Positions 19,990 to 29,407 of a DNA stretch of 64,000 bases are shown here, in pieces. The notes under the pieces were generated by a model. It had not been told where the DNA came from. It searched no databases and was given only the letters and a program-made list of their open reading frames with translations. A program made the position numbers and the translations under genes. Position 1 is the first letter of the stretch. Every line of letters begins with the position of its first letter. Source of the DNA: Bradyrhizobium zhengyangense (GTDB taxonomy: Bacteria > Pseudomonadota > Alphaproteobacteria > Rhizobiales > Xanthobacteraceae); NCBI RefSeq assembly GCF_022012435.1, contig NZ_JAKLUA010000008.1, forward strand, positions 1 to 64,000, read 5' to 3'.

Positions 19990-20736
19990 CTAGTCCGCTT
20001 TTTGGTTCACCTTGGCGCGCGCTTCGCCCACCAGACGTACCAGCATCTTGCGCAGCGCCTGACCGGTGGTGACCCGCTCCGGAAAATCGAGGCGCAGCGC
20101 GGTCTGGCCGTCCTGCATGTCGAGGCCTTCGGGGTCGCAGCCGGTGCAGCGCCAATCGCCCTCAGCCGCACCCAGCAGCTTCGCTGCATAAAGGGCCATG
20201 GCCTCGCGGTGGTCGGCATTCATATGCTCAATAGCGCCCTCCTCCGCCGCCAGCAGGTCGTCGGCGCCGGCCAGGTCCGTGAGGAACTGCTCCGGCTTGA
20301 GATCGACAATCCGGCCGAAACCGGCGACCAGATGGGTTCCCGAAGGGATGATCCGGAAGAACGAAAAATCCTTAAATGAAACAAAGGCTTCCGCCGAAGG
20401 ATGAGCATTGAGATACCGCCGCTGGAGCAAATCCTTCTCACCCTCGGCCTGCTCGGCCCGGCCGGACAGCATGATCCGGCCACCTTCCAGCGGATCGCCC
20501 GGGGCGCGCTCGTCCAGCATCAGGGAGACCCGGCAGTCGCTGAGGATATTCCTGGTGTGGACCGCCAGCCGCGAGATCAGCAGAATCGGCGAACCGTCGG
20601 GGTGGCTGGCCAGATTGACCAGGGAACAATAGGGATCGCCGCTGCCAGCCATGAGAGTTGCCAGCGCACCCTGCCGTGAGCGCCTGAGCAGCGATTTGGC
20701 GAGCTTTTGGGGAACAAAATCGGGGGTCGGTTGCAT
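19990..20736 (-). CDS. HugZ-like FMN-binding split-barrel protein with DUF2470 domain
   Basis: A 248-residue protein. The N-terminal pyridoxamine-phosphate-oxidase-like split barrel (about 10-150: GALATLMAGSGDPYCSLVNL, PILLISRLAVHTRNI) is followed by a DUF2470 domain (AIEHMNADHREAMALYAAKL). This arrangement is the HugZ/HutZ family, associated with haem binding and degradation for iron use. No haem-uptake genes are adjacent. The ATG at 20736 is preferred to a TTG nine codons upstream. It is divergent from chvI. Confidence 0.85.
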   Translation of the reverse strand: MQPTPDFVPQKLAKSLLRRSRQGALATLMAGSGDPYCSLVNLASHPDGSPILLISRLAVHTRNILSDCRVSLMLDERAPGDPLEGGRIMLSGRAEQAEGEKDLLQRRYLNAHPSAEAFVSFKDFSFFRIIPSGTHLVAGFGRIVDLKPEQFLTDLAGADDLLAAEEGAIEHMNADHREAMALYAAKLLGAAEGDWRCTGCDPEGLDMQDGQTALRLDFPERVTTGQALRKMLVRLVGEARAKVNQKAD

Positions 20737-20976
20737 GGGCTTTCTCGGCTCAGGTGGTTGCAAGGCGGGCCTTTTTTCGGGTAAACCCGAACCCGGTTAT
20801 GGGTCGATATGCGGCGAATCCGCCGTGTTTCGTGGAACTTGGTCACACTTCAGCCCAGCTTGCATTGCTCGGTGACAAGGTTCGAACGCCAATTCGGCAC
20901 CCATGTATGCGGCGCATCACTGGATTGCTCGCCGTTTTAAGCCACGACCCAAACGGAAAGCAGAAAGCAGAGGCTC

Positions 20977-21678
20977 ATGCCCACAATCGCTTTGGTCGAC
21001 GACGACCGCAACATTCTCACATCCGTCTCGATCGCGCTGGAAGCCGAAGGCTATCGCATCATGACTTATACCGACGGCGCCTCGGCGCTGGACGGCTTCC
21101 GCACCACCCAGCCTGATCTCGCCATCCTCGACATCAAGATGCCGCGCATGGACGGCATGGAGACGCTGCGCCGCCTCAGGCAAAAGTCCGACCTGCCGGT
21201 GATCTTCCTGACCTCCAAGGACGAGGAGATCGACGAGCTGTTCGGCCTCAAGATGGGCGCGGACGATTTCATCCGCAAACCGTTCTCGCAGCGCCTCCTG
21301 GTGGAACGCGTCAAGGCCGTGCTGCGGCGCTCGGCGCCGAAGGATCCGACCGTCGCACCGAAGGAGAACGATGCCAAGGCACTCGACCGCGGCCTGCTGC
21401 GCATGGATCCGGAACGGCATACCTGCACCTGGAAGAACGAGCCGGTGACCCTGACGGTCACCGAATTCCTGATCCTCCAGGCGCTGGCGACCCGGCCCGG
21501 CGTGGTCAAGAGCCGCAACGCGCTGATGGACGCGGCCTATGACGACCAGGTCTATGTCGACGACCGCACCATCGACAGCCACATCAAGCGGCTGCGCAAG
21601 AAGTTCAAGGTGGTCGACAACGATTTCGAGATGATCGAGACGCTCTACGGCGTCGGCTACCGCTTCAAGGAAGCCTGA
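20977..21678 (+). CDS. chvI: Response regulator ChvI
   Basis: A 233-residue OmpR-type regulator. The receiver domain (1-120) has acidic pocket residues in [10 protein letters not shown], phospho-acceptor Asp in [13 protein letters not shown] and Lys in FIRKPFS. The C-terminal winged helix (about 140-230) has [20 protein letters not shown] and [16 protein letters not shown]. With the downstream kinase it forms the ChvG/ChvI (ExoS/ChvI) system that controls exopolysaccharide, acid response and envelope genes and is essential in several rhizobia. A 13-bp hairpin separates it from chvG. Confidence 0.95.
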   Translation: MPTIALVDDDRNILTSVSIALEAEGYRIMTYTDGASALDGFRTTQPDLAILDIKMPRMDGMETLRRLRQKSDLPVIFLTSKDEEIDELFGLKMGADDFIRKPFSQRLLVERVKAVLRRSAPKDPTVAPKENDAKALDRGLLRMDPERHTCTWKNEPVTLTVTEFLILQALATRPGVVKSRNALMDAAYDDQVYVDDRTIDSHIKRLRKKFKVVDNDFEMIETLYGVGYRFKEA

Positions 21679-21707
21679 GGCGCGACGCGCCTTCACAAAG
21701 AGCTCAA

Positions 21708-21736
21708 GCCCGGTTCTGATTCCATCAGAACCGGGC
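21708..21736 (+). terminator. Hairpin between chvI and chvG (attenuator or repeat)
   Basis: GCCCGGTTCTGAT-TCC-ATCAGAACCGGGC is a perfect 13-bp stem with a 3-base loop, 30 bp past the chvI stop and 55 bp before the chvG start. No U-tract follows, so it could be an mRNA-stabilising or attenuating structure, or a dispersed palindromic repeat, rather than a full terminator. Confidence 0.55.
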
Positions 21737-21790
21737 ATGCTCTAGGATGCGGGACCGTCGCAACGAGCTGTCCTAACGCGGGCGTAAGCA

Positions 21791-23581
21791 TTGCTTGACC
21801 GAACGCAGCCTGATTCGAGTTCGAACGCCGAGGACATCGCATCCCACGGCGCCTCGGACCATGAGGACAAGCCGGTTGCAAGAGGCTGGGGGCCGCTGAA
21901 CTGGCTCAAGCGCGCCGGACAGTTCTTTTTCGCGCTGTCGTTCTCGAGCCTGACTCGCCGCATCGTCTCGCTCAACCTTGCCGGCCTCGTCGCGCTGGTC
22001 GCGAGCATCCTGTATCTGTCGCAGTTCCGCGCCGGCCTGATCGACGCGCGCGCGCAGAGCCTCCTGGTGCAGGCCGAGATCATTGCCGGCGCCATCGGCG
22101 CATCCGCAACGGTGCAGACCAATGCGATCACCGTCGATCCGGAACGGCTGCTCGACCTGAAGCTGGGCGAGAGCTACGGCGGAGTGGATGATTCGCTGGA
22201 TTTTCCGATCAATCCGGAGCGCGTGGCGCCGGTGCTGAGCACGCTGATCTCGCCAACCAAGACCCGCGCGCGGATTTTCGATCCCAACGGGAGCGTGCTG
22301 CTCGACAGCCGTGATCTCGATATCGTGCGGGGCATTCCGCTGCCGCCGCTGTCGGAAAAGCCGGGCGTGGTCGAGCGCGTCAAGTCCGCGGTGCGCACCT
22401 GGCTGAACCGCGGCGACCTGCCGCTCTATCGCGAACTCGGGCGCGAAAACGGCAATGGCTATGTCGAAGTCGCCGATGCGCTGCAGGGCCAGAAGCGCTC
22501 GATGGTGCGGGTCAATTCGCGCGGCGAGGTGATCGTCTCGGTTGCCGTCCCCGTGCAGCGTTCACGCGCGATTCACGGCGCGCTGATGCTGTCGACCCAG
22601 GGCGACGAGATCGACCAGATGGTCACGGCCGAGCGCCTCGCGATCCTCAAGGTCGGCGGCGTCGCCGCAGCTGTCATGATCATGCTGTCGCTGCTGCTGG
22701 CAAGCACGATCGCGGGCCCGGTGCGCCGGCTCGCAGACAGCGCCGAACGCGTCCGCCGCCGCATCAAGACCCGCGTCGAGATTCCCGACTTCACGCGTCG
22801 CCGCGACGAGATCGGCCACCTCTCCGGCGCGTTGCGCGACATGACCAACGCGCTCTACAAGCGGATCGAGGCGATCGAGATGTTCGCCGCCGACGTCGCC
22901 CACGAGCTGAAGAACCCGCTGACCTCGCTGCGCTCCGCGGTCGAGACCATGCCGCTGGCGCGCAACGAGAACAGCCGCGCCCGCCTGCTCGAGGTGATCG
23001 AGCATGACGTCAAGCGGCTCGACCGGCTGATCTCCGACATCTCCGACGCAAGCCGGCTCGATGCCGAATTGCAGCGGCAGGATGCGATCCCGGTCGATCT
23101 CAAGCGGCTGCTCGGAACGCTGGTTGCGGTCGCCAATGAAACCAAGCTCGGCCACGACGTCGCCGTCGAGGCGCGCTTCGAGGGCCGCAGTCCGACCGAC
23201 ACGTTCTCGGTGACGGGCCATGATTCGCGGCTCGGGCAGGTGGTTTCCAACCTGCTCTCCAACGCCCAATCCTTCTCGGAAGCCGGAGCCAAGGTGCGCC
23301 TGACCTGCCGCCGGACCCGCGGCGAGATCGAGATCGTCGTCGACGATGACGGCCCCGGCATCCGCGACGACGCGCTGGAGCGCATCTTCGAGCGCTTCTA
23401 TACGGACCGGCCGCATCAGGGCTTCGGCCAGAACTCGGGGCTTGGCCTCTCGATCTCCAAGCAGATCGTCGACGCCCATGGCGGGCGCATCTGGGCCGAG
23501 AACCGCGCTGGCCCCACTGACGAAGACGGCGCACCGACGGTTGCCGGCGCGCGCTTCGTGGTGAGGCTGCCGGCGCTATGA
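21791..23581 (+). CDS. chvG: Sensor histidine kinase ChvG
   Basis: A 596-residue membrane kinase. A cytoplasmic N-tail is followed by TM1 (about 59-78, IVSLNLAGLVALVASILYL), a periplasmic sensor domain (about 80-290), TM2 (around 295-315), HAMP, a HisKA box with the phospho-acceptor His in FAADVAHELKNPLTSLRSA, and an HATPase domain with N, G1 (VDDDGPGI) and G2 (GLGLSISKQI) boxes. The periplasmic part is the site where ExoR represses the kinase in Sinorhizobium; exoR is not in this window. The start is a TTG at 21791. The stop overlaps the hprK start by 4 bases (ATGA). Confidence 0.95.
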   Translation: MLDRTQPDSSSNAEDIASHGASDHEDKPVARGWGPLNWLKRAGQFFFALSFSSLTRRIVSLNLAGLVALVASILYLSQFRAGLIDARAQSLLVQAEIIAGAIGASATVQTNAITVDPERLLDLKLGESYGGVDDSLDFPINPERVAPVLSTLISPTKTRARIFDPNGSVLLDSRDLDIVRGIPLPPLSEKPGVVERVKSAVRTWLNRGDLPLYRELGRENGNGYVEVADALQGQKRSMVRVNSRGEVIVSVAVPVQRSRAIHGALMLSTQGDEIDQMVTAERLAILKVGGVAAAVMIMLSLLLASTIAGPVRRLADSAERVRRRIKTRVEIPDFTRRRDEIGHLSGALRDMTNALYKRIEAIEMFAADVAHELKNPLTSLRSAVETMPLARNENSRARLLEVIEHDVKRLDRLISDISDASRLDAELQRQDAIPVDLKRLLGTLVAVANETKLGHDVAVEARFEGRSPTDTFSVTGHDSRLGQVVSNLLSNAQSFSEAGAKVRLTCRRTRGEIEIVVDDDGPGIRDDALERIFERFYTDRPHQGFGQNSGLGLSISKQIVDAHGGRIWAENRAGPTDEDGAPTVAGARFVVRLPAL

Positions 23582-24042
23582 GCCAAGGCAGGTTGAACGA
23601 CGGCCGGCCGAGCGTTCACGCATCAGCGGTGAAGGTCGGATCCCTGGCGGTGTTGATCCGCGGGCCGTCGGGCGCCGGCAAATCGCGCCTTGCCTTCGAT
23701 TTAATCATGGCGGGCCGCGCGGGGATGCTCGAAAGCGCCGTTTTGGTCGGCGACGACCGTGTCCATCTGGCGACAGTCGGCCATGAAATTGAGGTGCGCC
23801 CCGTGCCTGTCCTCGCCGGCCTGATCGAGATTCGGGGGCTGGGGATCCGCCGCTGCGACTTCGTGGAGCGTGCGACGGTCGGCCTCGTGGTCGATCTGGA
23901 CGCCGACGACGCCGAACGCCTGCCGCCGCTGGAATCGTTGAAAACCCTGGTTTTCGGTGTCGAAATACCGCGAATCCCTGTTGGCCGCGACTATTCGCCC
24001 CTCCCCTTGGTTGTCGCGGCCTTGACCACTACCAAGAGTTAA
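23578..24042 (+). CDS. hprK: HPr kinase/phosphorylase, short alphaproteobacterial form
   Basis: 154 residues with a Walker A motif IRGPSGAGKSRLAFDLI and the HprK catalytic core (VGDDRVHLATVGHEIEVRPV, LIEIRGLGIRR). The N-terminal domain found in Gram-positive HprK (about 310 residues) is missing, as is usual in alphaproteobacteria. It phosphorylates and dephosphorylates the regulatory Ser of HPr. Translational coupling with chvG by a 4-base overlap links envelope sensing to the phosphotransfer system. Confidence 0.93.
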   Translation: MSQGRLNDGRPSVHASAVKVGSLAVLIRGPSGAGKSRLAFDLIMAGRAGMLESAVLVGDDRVHLATVGHEIEVRPVPVLAGLIEIRGLGIRRCDFVERATVGLVVDLDADDAERLPPLESLKTLVFGVEIPRIPVGRDYSPLPLVVAALTTTKS

Positions 24043-24249
24043 CCTTCGGCTAACGCCTGAGGCGATTGTTTGAAGGGAAATGGTAACCATATGAGCCACA
24101 CACTCGCGACCGAGTAGACCGGCGCAGCTCCCCTCATCCATCCGTCTAGATTCAGGGAGATGCGCAACATCCCCTCTTGCGCGGGGGCTCTGGATGGTCA
24201 AAGTGGCGCGTTCGTGCGGCGCACCAAAAGCGCCCGCGGGAGTTTTCCG

Positions 24250-24651
24250 ATGATTGGTCTAGTACTTGTGACCCACGGGCGCCTTGCCGACGAATTCAAG
24301 GCGGCGCTTGAGCACGTGATGGGTCCACAAAAGCAAATCGAAGCGATTACGATCGGCGCTGAAGATGATTCCGATCTCTGTCGAAGCGACATCATCGAGG
24401 CGGTTAACCGCGTCGATTCCGGCGATGGCGTCGCGATCCTCACCGACATGTTCGGCGGCACGCCGTCGAATCTTGCGATTTCCTGCATGAGCCGGCCCAA
24501 GGTCGAAGTGCTCGCGGGCATCAACCTGCCCATGCTGGTGAAGCTCGCCAAGGTCCGCGAGGAGCGCCCGCTGCCGGACGCGATCGCGATGGCTCAGGAA
24601 GCGGGCCGCAAATACGTCACCATTGCCAGTCGCGTGCTCGCCGGCAAATGA
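24250..24651 (+). CDS. PTS EIIA component, mannose family
   Basis: 133 residues starting MIGLVLVTHGRLADEFKAAL. The His in VTHG is the phosphorylation site of EIIA-Man-type proteins, and TDMFGGTPSNLAISCM is the family signature. No EIIB/C/D permease is nearby, so it acts in the regulatory phosphorelay rather than in sugar import. It is 207 bp past hprK, overlaps the HPr gene by 4 bases, and receives phosphate from HPr. An open frame upstream to 24160 was judged non-native because family members start at this Met. Confidence 0.93.
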   Translation: MIGLVLVTHGRLADEFKAALEHVMGPQKQIEAITIGAEDDSDLCRSDIIEAVNRVDSGDGVAILTDMFGGTPSNLAISCMSRPKVEVLAGINLPMLVKLAKVREERPLPDAIAMAQEAGRKYVTIASRVLAGK

Positions 24652-24965
24652 GCGACGACGCGCCACAAGCCGGGGCTGGCGTGCCGGCAGGCGCGATCTC
24701 CAAGGAGCTCCTGATCATCAACAAGCGCGGCCTGCACGCCCGCGCCTCGGCGAAATTCGTCCAGGCGGTCGAGCGTTTCAACGCGCAGGTGTGGGTGACG
24801 CGTGGCGGCGAGACCGTCGGCGGCACCTCGATCATGGGCCTGATGATGTTAGCTGCAGGACCCGGCACGACGATCACGGTCGCGGCGGCCGGCACTGATG
24901 CCGAAGCCGCGATTGAAGCGATCACCGAGCTCGTCGAAAGCAAGTTCAACGAAGAGGGGGTTTAA
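24648..24965 (+). CDS. Phosphocarrier protein HPr
   Basis: 105 residues. After a 15-residue Ala/Gly-rich extension it reads LLIINKRGLHARASAKFVQA, with the EI-phosphorylated His in GLHARAS, and GGTSIMGLMMLAAGPG, with the HprK target Ser in TSIMGLM. It carries phosphate from enzyme I to EIIA. The 4-base overlap with the EIIA gene indicates coupling. A palindromic repeat follows immediately. Confidence 0.95.
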   Translation: MSDDAPQAGAGVPAGAISKELLIINKRGLHARASAKFVQAVERFNAQVWVTRGGETVGGTSIMGLMMLAAGPGTTITVAAAGTDAEAAIEAITELVESKFNEEGV

Positions 24966-24973
24966 CCCTCCAT

Positions 24974-25053
24974 CCGTCATTCCGGGGCGATGCGCAGCAT
25001 CGAACCCGGATTCTCGAGGTTCCGGGTCACGCTTCGCACGCCCCGGAACGACG
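24974..25053. repeat. Intergenic palindrome, family C
   Basis: CCGTCATTCCGGGGCG at the left pairs with CGCCCCGGAACGACG at the right, with inner GAACCCGGATTC ... GGTTCCGGGTC. It forms an extended imperfect hairpin between the convergent HPr and glycosyltransferase genes. Related in outer ends to the elements at 49380-49428 and 52451-52553. Confidence 0.7.
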
Positions 25054-25059
25054 AAAGCC

Positions 25060-26685
25060 TCACTTGGCCGGCGGCGCGATGTAGATATTCCAGGTCATCG
25101 CCGGCCCGGCCTTGCCGTGGGTGAAGCGGCGCGTGGTCATCACTATGCGCTCAGCGTTGGGCGCGATCTCCGACACCCATTTCTCGAACGCCGGCAGACG
25201 GCCGTCAGTCGGATCGAACACGCCGATGAAGCCGTCCTTCTTGACCTCATCGAGTGTCGTCAGTCCGGAGCTCCAGGCCTCGTTCGGGATGAACGCAACC
25301 GGATGGTCGGGGCTGTAGAACACCATCGGCTGGATCGAGTCCATCGTGCCGGTGACGATCGCCCAGCGCGAGGCGAAGCGGGAGTGCCAGGCTTGCGTCA
25401 GCTCGCGCGCGAGCTCGGAGCGCGCGCCGTAGGTCGCCGTGTTGTCCCTGTTCGCCGCCATCTCGCGCGCGGCGATCCAGGGCGAGGCGACAAGCGTCGC
25501 GACGCTGAGCACGAGCCAGATCGCTACGATGTTGAACAGCACCGCGCTCTGCACCCGCAGCGCCGGAATCGCGACCAGCGCGAGCGGCACCAGGAAGAAC
25601 AGCGAAATGCCCCAGTCGGTCTTCAAATAGATGCTGAAGGCGAGCGCGCCGAGCGGCGGTCCGGCTGCAACGATGGTCTGGATGATCCAGACGTTCAGCG
25701 CCTGCGAAACATTGACGCCGGGATTGACGCCGCGCGCCCAGGCCCGCGTGACGATGCGCGAGGGCGCGCGCAACAGCAGGGTCCGCCACGGCGGCACCAG
25801 CGCCATCGCGAGTGCTGCGAGCGCGACGGGGAGAGCCAGCAGTCCGGCATTGTGCAGGACGTAACCGAGCACGAGCTGATGCACGAGACCGGCGTCGTCG
25901 ACGCTATAAGTATCGCCGGCATAGGCCAACGGCACGAAATGCGAATCCGCCAGCCAGATGATGTGCGGAATCATTGCAACGGCCATCGTCGCGATTGCGA
26001 CCCAGGGTGCCGGCGACAGCAGGAACCTCATCCGCTCCGGATGGATCAGCGCGGCGAGGCCGATGGCGCCGAACATGGTCAGCACCCAGTATTTGGTCAT
26101 CAGCGCCAACGCACCGGCGAGCCCCAGCCAGATGCCTGATAGCCAGCTCCGTTTCTCGAACGCGTCGAGATAAGCGAGCACGACGAGCGGGAGGGTGACG
26201 AGCTGAAGCAGATCGGGGTTGTACTTGAAACCCTTGAAATTGAAGATCGGATAGAGCGCGACCATCACCACGACCAGAAACGCGCGGCGTGGATCGACCA
26301 CACGCATTGCCACCAGCCAGCAGATCACCATGCCGACACTGACGGTCGCCATCGCCAGCGCATAGGTCGCCCAGTCCGTCGCGGGAAAGACCTTGAACCA
26401 GAGCCCGGCAATCCAGCCTGACAGCGGCGGGTGCTTGCCATAACCCCACAGGAATTTCTGGCCCCAGCCCCAGGCTTCTGCGACGTCCATGTGAACGTCC
26501 TGCGCTGCCTTGAGATTGATCAGGATGAAGGTCCAGATCACCGCGTGCAGGATGGCGAGCTGGATCACCAGCCAGAGCCGGGCCGAGGGGTCGGTCGCGT
26601 AGGCGACCAGCCAGGCCCGGAAACGGTCAAAGCTGACCCGGGATTTTACGCGCGTTCGGGCAGAGGGGATCGAGGTCGTTGACAT
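25060..26685 (-). CDS. Glycosyltransferase family 39 (ArnT/PMT-like) membrane protein
   Basis: A 541-residue polytopic membrane protein. It has a hydrophobic N-terminal helix with an acidic periplasmic loop (AAQDVHMDVAEAWGWGQKFL) and KHPPLSGWIAGLWFKVFP, which match the GT39/ArnT group that uses polyprenyl-phosphate sugars. About ten more helices follow, then a soluble C-terminal domain. It likely modifies a lipid or protein at the periplasmic face; donor and acceptor are unknown. The ATG at 26685 is favoured over a longer upstream frame. It is divergent from lepA. Confidence 0.85.
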   Translation of the reverse strand: MSTTSIPSARTRVKSRVSFDRFRAWLVAYATDPSARLWLVIQLAILHAVIWTFILINLKAAQDVHMDVAEAWGWGQKFLWGYGKHPPLSGWIAGLWFKVFPATDWATYALAMATVSVGMVICWLVAMRVVDPRRAFLVVVMVALYPIFNFKGFKYNPDLLQLVTLPLVVLAYLDAFEKRSWLSGIWLGLAGALALMTKYWVLTMFGAIGLAALIHPERMRFLLSPAPWVAIATMAVAMIPHIIWLADSHFVPLAYAGDTYSVDDAGLVHQLVLGYVLHNAGLLALPVALAALAMALVPPWRTLLLRAPSRIVTRAWARGVNPGVNVSQALNVWIIQTIVAAGPPLGALAFSIYLKTDWGISLFFLVPLALVAIPALRVQSAVLFNIVAIWLVLSVATLVASPWIAAREMAANRDNTATYGARSELARELTQAWHSRFASRWAIVTGTMDSIQPMVFYSPDHPVAFIPNEAWSSGLTTLDEVKKDGFIGVFDPTDGRLPAFEKWVSEIAPNAERIVMTTRRFTHGKAGPAMTWNIYIAPPAK

Positions 26686-26798
26686 GGCCGTTGCGTAGCG
26701 CGTTTTGGGCCGCCGTGGAATCAGCTTGGCGTGAAGAAAGGCCCTGAAAATACAGCAATATGGTTGCCGCACGGGGATGTGAGTGGTATCCCGCGCCC

Positions 26799-28610
26799 AT
26801 GACGACCGTCCCCATTTCCAACATCCGCAATTTCTCCATCGTCGCCCATATCGACCATGGCAAATCGACGCTGGCCGACCGCCTGATCCAGATGACCGGC
26901 GGCCTCACCGACCGCGAAATGGCGGGCAAGGAGCAGGTGCTCGATTCCATGGACATCGAGCGCGAGCGCGGCATCACCATCAAGGCGCAGACGGTGCGCC
27001 TGCAGTACCACGCCAAGGACGGCAAGGATTACGTGTTCAACCTGATGGACACGCCCGGCCATGTCGACTTCGCCTACGAGGTCTCGCGGTCGCTGGCGGC
27101 GTGCGAAGGTTCCCTGCTGGTGGTCGACGCCAGCCAGGGCGTCGAGGCGCAGACGCTCGCCAACGTCTACCAGGCGCTCGACAACAATCACGAGATCGTT
27201 CCGGTCCTGAACAAGGTCGACCTTCCCGCGGCCGAACCCGAGAAGGTCAAGCAGCAGATCGAGGACGTCATCGGCATCGATGCGTCGGACGCGGTGATGA
27301 TCTCGGCCAAGACCGGCCTCGGCATCCCTGATGTGCTGGAAGCCATCGTCACCCGCCTGCCGCCGCCGAAGGGCGATCGTGACGCCACGCTGAAGGCGCT
27401 GCTGGTCGACAGCTGGTACGACGTCTATCTCGGCGTCGTGGTTCTGATCCGCGTCGTCGACGGCGTCATGAAGAAGGGTAGCCGCGTGCGCATGATGGGC
27501 ACCGGCGCGGCCTACGACGTCGAGCGCGTCGGCTTCTTCACGCCGAAGATGCAGCAGGTCGACGAGCTCGGCCCCGGCGAGATCGGCTTCATCACCGCCG
27601 CGATCAAGGAAGTCGCCGACACCCGCGTCGGCGACACCATCACCGACGACCGCAAGCCGGTTACCGAGATGCTGCCGGGCTTCAAGCCGGCGATCCCCGT
27701 GGTGTTCTGCGGCCTGTTCCCTGTCGACGCCGACGACTTCGAGACGCTGCGCGCCGCGATGGGCAAGCTAAGGCTGAACGACGCCAGCTTCTCCTTCGAG
27801 ATGGAGACCTCGGCCGCGCTCGGCTTCGGCTTCCGCTGCGGCTTTCTCGGCCTGCTCCACCTCGAAATCATCCAGGAGCGGCTGTCGCGCGAGTTCGACC
27901 TCAATCTGATCGCGACCGCGCCGAGCGTCATCTACAAGATGAAGCTCACCGACGGCACCGAGCTCGAGATCCACAATCCCGTCGACATGCCTGACGTCGT
28001 GAAGATCGAGGAGATCCAGGAGCCCTGGATCGAGGCGACGATCCTCACCCCCGACGAATATCTCGGCAGCGTGCTGAAGCTGTGCCAGGACCGCCGCGGC
28101 TCGCAGAAGGAGCTGACTTACGTCGGCGCCCGCGCGATGGTGAAATACGATTTGCCGCTCAACGAGGTCGTGTTCGACTTCTACGACCGCCTCAAGTCGG
28201 TCTCCAAGGGCTACGCCTCGTTCGACTATCATCTGACCGATTACAAGCCGGCCGATCTCGTCAAGATGCAGATCCTGGTCAATGCCGAGCCGGTCGATGC
28301 GCTCTCCATGCTGGTCCACCGCACCCGCGCGGAAGGGCGCGGCCGCGCCATGGTCGAGAAGATGAAGGAGCTGATCCCGCCGCACATGTTCCAGATCCCG
28401 ATCCAGGCGGCGATCGGCGGCAAGGTGATCGCGCGCGAGACGGTGCGCGCGCTGCGCAAGGACGTCACCGCGAAGTGCTACGGCGGCGACATCACGCGCA
28501 AGCGCAAGCTTCTGGAGAAGCAGAAGGAAGGCAAGAAGAAGATGCGGCAGTTCGGCAAGGTCGACATCCCGCAGGAAGCCTTCATTGCCGCGCTGAAGGT
28601 CGACAGCTGA
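26799..28610 (+). CDS. lepA: Elongation factor 4 (LepA)
   Basis: A 603-residue translational GTPase, normal for the family. G1 is [10 protein letters not shown]3 [13 protein letters not shown] and G4 NKVDLP. EF-G-like domains and the LepA-specific C-terminal domain follow ([20 protein letters not shown], with the basic ending [15 protein letters not shown]). LepA promotes back-translocation or aids initiation/ribosome assembly under stress. Start at 26799 matches the conserved [21 protein letters not shown] 7-bp hairpin without T-run lies about 10 bp past the stop. Confidence 0.97.
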   Translation: MTTVPISNIRNFSIVAHIDHGKSTLADRLIQMTGGLTDREMAGKEQVLDSMDIERERGITIKAQTVRLQYHAKDGKDYVFNLMDTPGHVDFAYEVSRSLAACEGSLLVVDASQGVEAQTLANVYQALDNNHEIVPVLNKVDLPAAEPEKVKQQIEDVIGIDASDAVMISAKTGLGIPDVLEAIVTRLPPPKGDRDATLKALLVDSWYDVYLGVVVLIRVVDGVMKKGSRVRMMGTGAAYDVERVGFFTPKMQQVDELGPGEIGFITAAIKEVADTRVGDTITDDRKPVTEMLPGFKPAIPVVFCGLFPVDADDFETLRAAMGKLRLNDASFSFEMETSAALGFGFRCGFLGLLHLEIIQERLSREFDLNLIATAPSVIYKMKLTDGTELEIHNPVDMPDVVKIEEIQEPWIEATILTPDEYLGSVLKLCQDRRGSQKELTYVGARAMVKYDLPLNEVVFDFYDRLKSVSKGYASFDYHLTDYKPADLVKMQILVNAEPVDALSMLVHRTRAEGRGRAMVEKMKELIPPHMFQIPIQAAIGGKVIARETVRALRKDVTAKCYGGDITRKRKLLEKQKEGKKKMRQFGKVDIPQEAFIAALKVDS

Positions 28611-28795
28611 GGCCGTCCAGGCTCCGGTCCGAAATTCTCGGAGCCGAACGACGCAAATCTCGAAAACAACCCCATGCACAGTAGCCGACGCGTCGGCGGC
28701 GCTGCGCTTTTTCGATTTTCACGAATTTGACTTGCTCCGTCGGGCAAAACAGGGATATGGTGGCATCATGGCAGTGGTGCAGCCGGCAAGCGACG

Positions 28796-29089
28796 ATGTC
28801 CTATCAAGCCATCCCCGTCACGTTTGCGCTCATCGCCCGAATACCCGCAGCGGGCGTTGCGGACTTCACAGCCTACGAGGATGCCGTGCTCCCGCTCTTG
28901 CCCGAGTTCAACGGGCGTCTGGAGCGACGGCTTCGCAACTCCGACGGCACGATCGAAATCCACATCGTCAGCTTCGCATCCGACGCGGACTTCCAGCGAT
29001 ATCGGATTGATCCGCGACGAACGGCTCAAGCCTGGATGCTGGAAAGATCGTCTGCCAAGCTCGAGATGCTTCCGATGTCAGACGTTTGA
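28796..29089 (+). CDS. Conserved hypothetical small protein (DUF1330-like shape)
   Basis: 97 residues starting MSYQAIPVTFALIARIPAAG, with EDAVLPLLPEFNGRLERRLR and IEIHIVSFASDADFQRY. The pattern of two beta strands, an EDxVLPLL helix and an Arg-rich strand resembles ferredoxin-like dimeric alpha/beta-barrel proteins such as DUF1330, but the match is not certain. It has no signal peptide. Longer upstream starts exist (28727) but MSYQ is the most natural. Confidence 0.7.
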   Translation: MSYQAIPVTFALIARIPAAGVADFTAYEDAVLPLLPEFNGRLERRLRNSDGTIEIHIVSFASDADFQRYRIDPRRTAQAWMLERSSAKLEMLPMSDV

Positions 29090-29407
29090 CGGGCCTCACA
29101 GCAAGCGTTCCAGAGACCGCAAGCATCCGATCTCGGCGCCAACGCGCCTCTTCTGCCGCGTATTGTTGCTGCCACATCGGGTCATACGGGCTTGATCGGA
29201 CTGGTGAGCGACATGTCTGAACATTAAGCCGGAACACTAAGGCCCGCCTAGACCGCGCCGAGAGAACCCAGCACACACGTCCAAATGGATGCGCCGTGGT
29301 CCCATTTAAAGTGTGATGAGGATCACGGCGATCAGGGACCGGATCGCGTAATCCTGCACTTACAGATTGGGAGGGAATGGTCCCTCCAAGCCCAGCAGGC
29401 AGCGGAC
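29090..29407. other. Non-coding stretch with putative promoter of the peptide pair
   Basis: No convincing gene is seen in these 318 bases. The right part holds a CRP/FNR-type palindrome (29312-29327), a possible -10 element near 29348 (GTAATCCT) and a GGGAGGGA tract at 29370. A minus-strand frame here has no family similarity and was not called. Confidence 0.5.
29312..29327. promoter_or_regulatory. CRP/FNR-family type palindrome upstream of leader peptides
   Basis: TGTGAT-GAGG-ATCACG: GTGAT and ATCAC arms are perfectly inverted and the full site matches 11 of 12 defined positions of the TGTGAT-N4-ATCACA half-site pattern. Its centre is 88 bp before the first peptide ATG. A class II promoter at 41.5 bp would put transcription start near 29361. 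Which regulator binds is not known. Confidence 0.5.

Noticed and set aside
28620-28645. Hairpin GGCTCCG ... CGGAGCC past lepA
   Set aside because: A 7-bp stem with a 10-base loop and no T-run; not called as a terminator.
28968-29276. Minus-strand 102-codon frame (contains a QQQYAAEEARWRRDR stretch)
   Set aside because: Overlaps the end of the plus-strand 97-residue gene, no clear ribosome site, and no recognised family.
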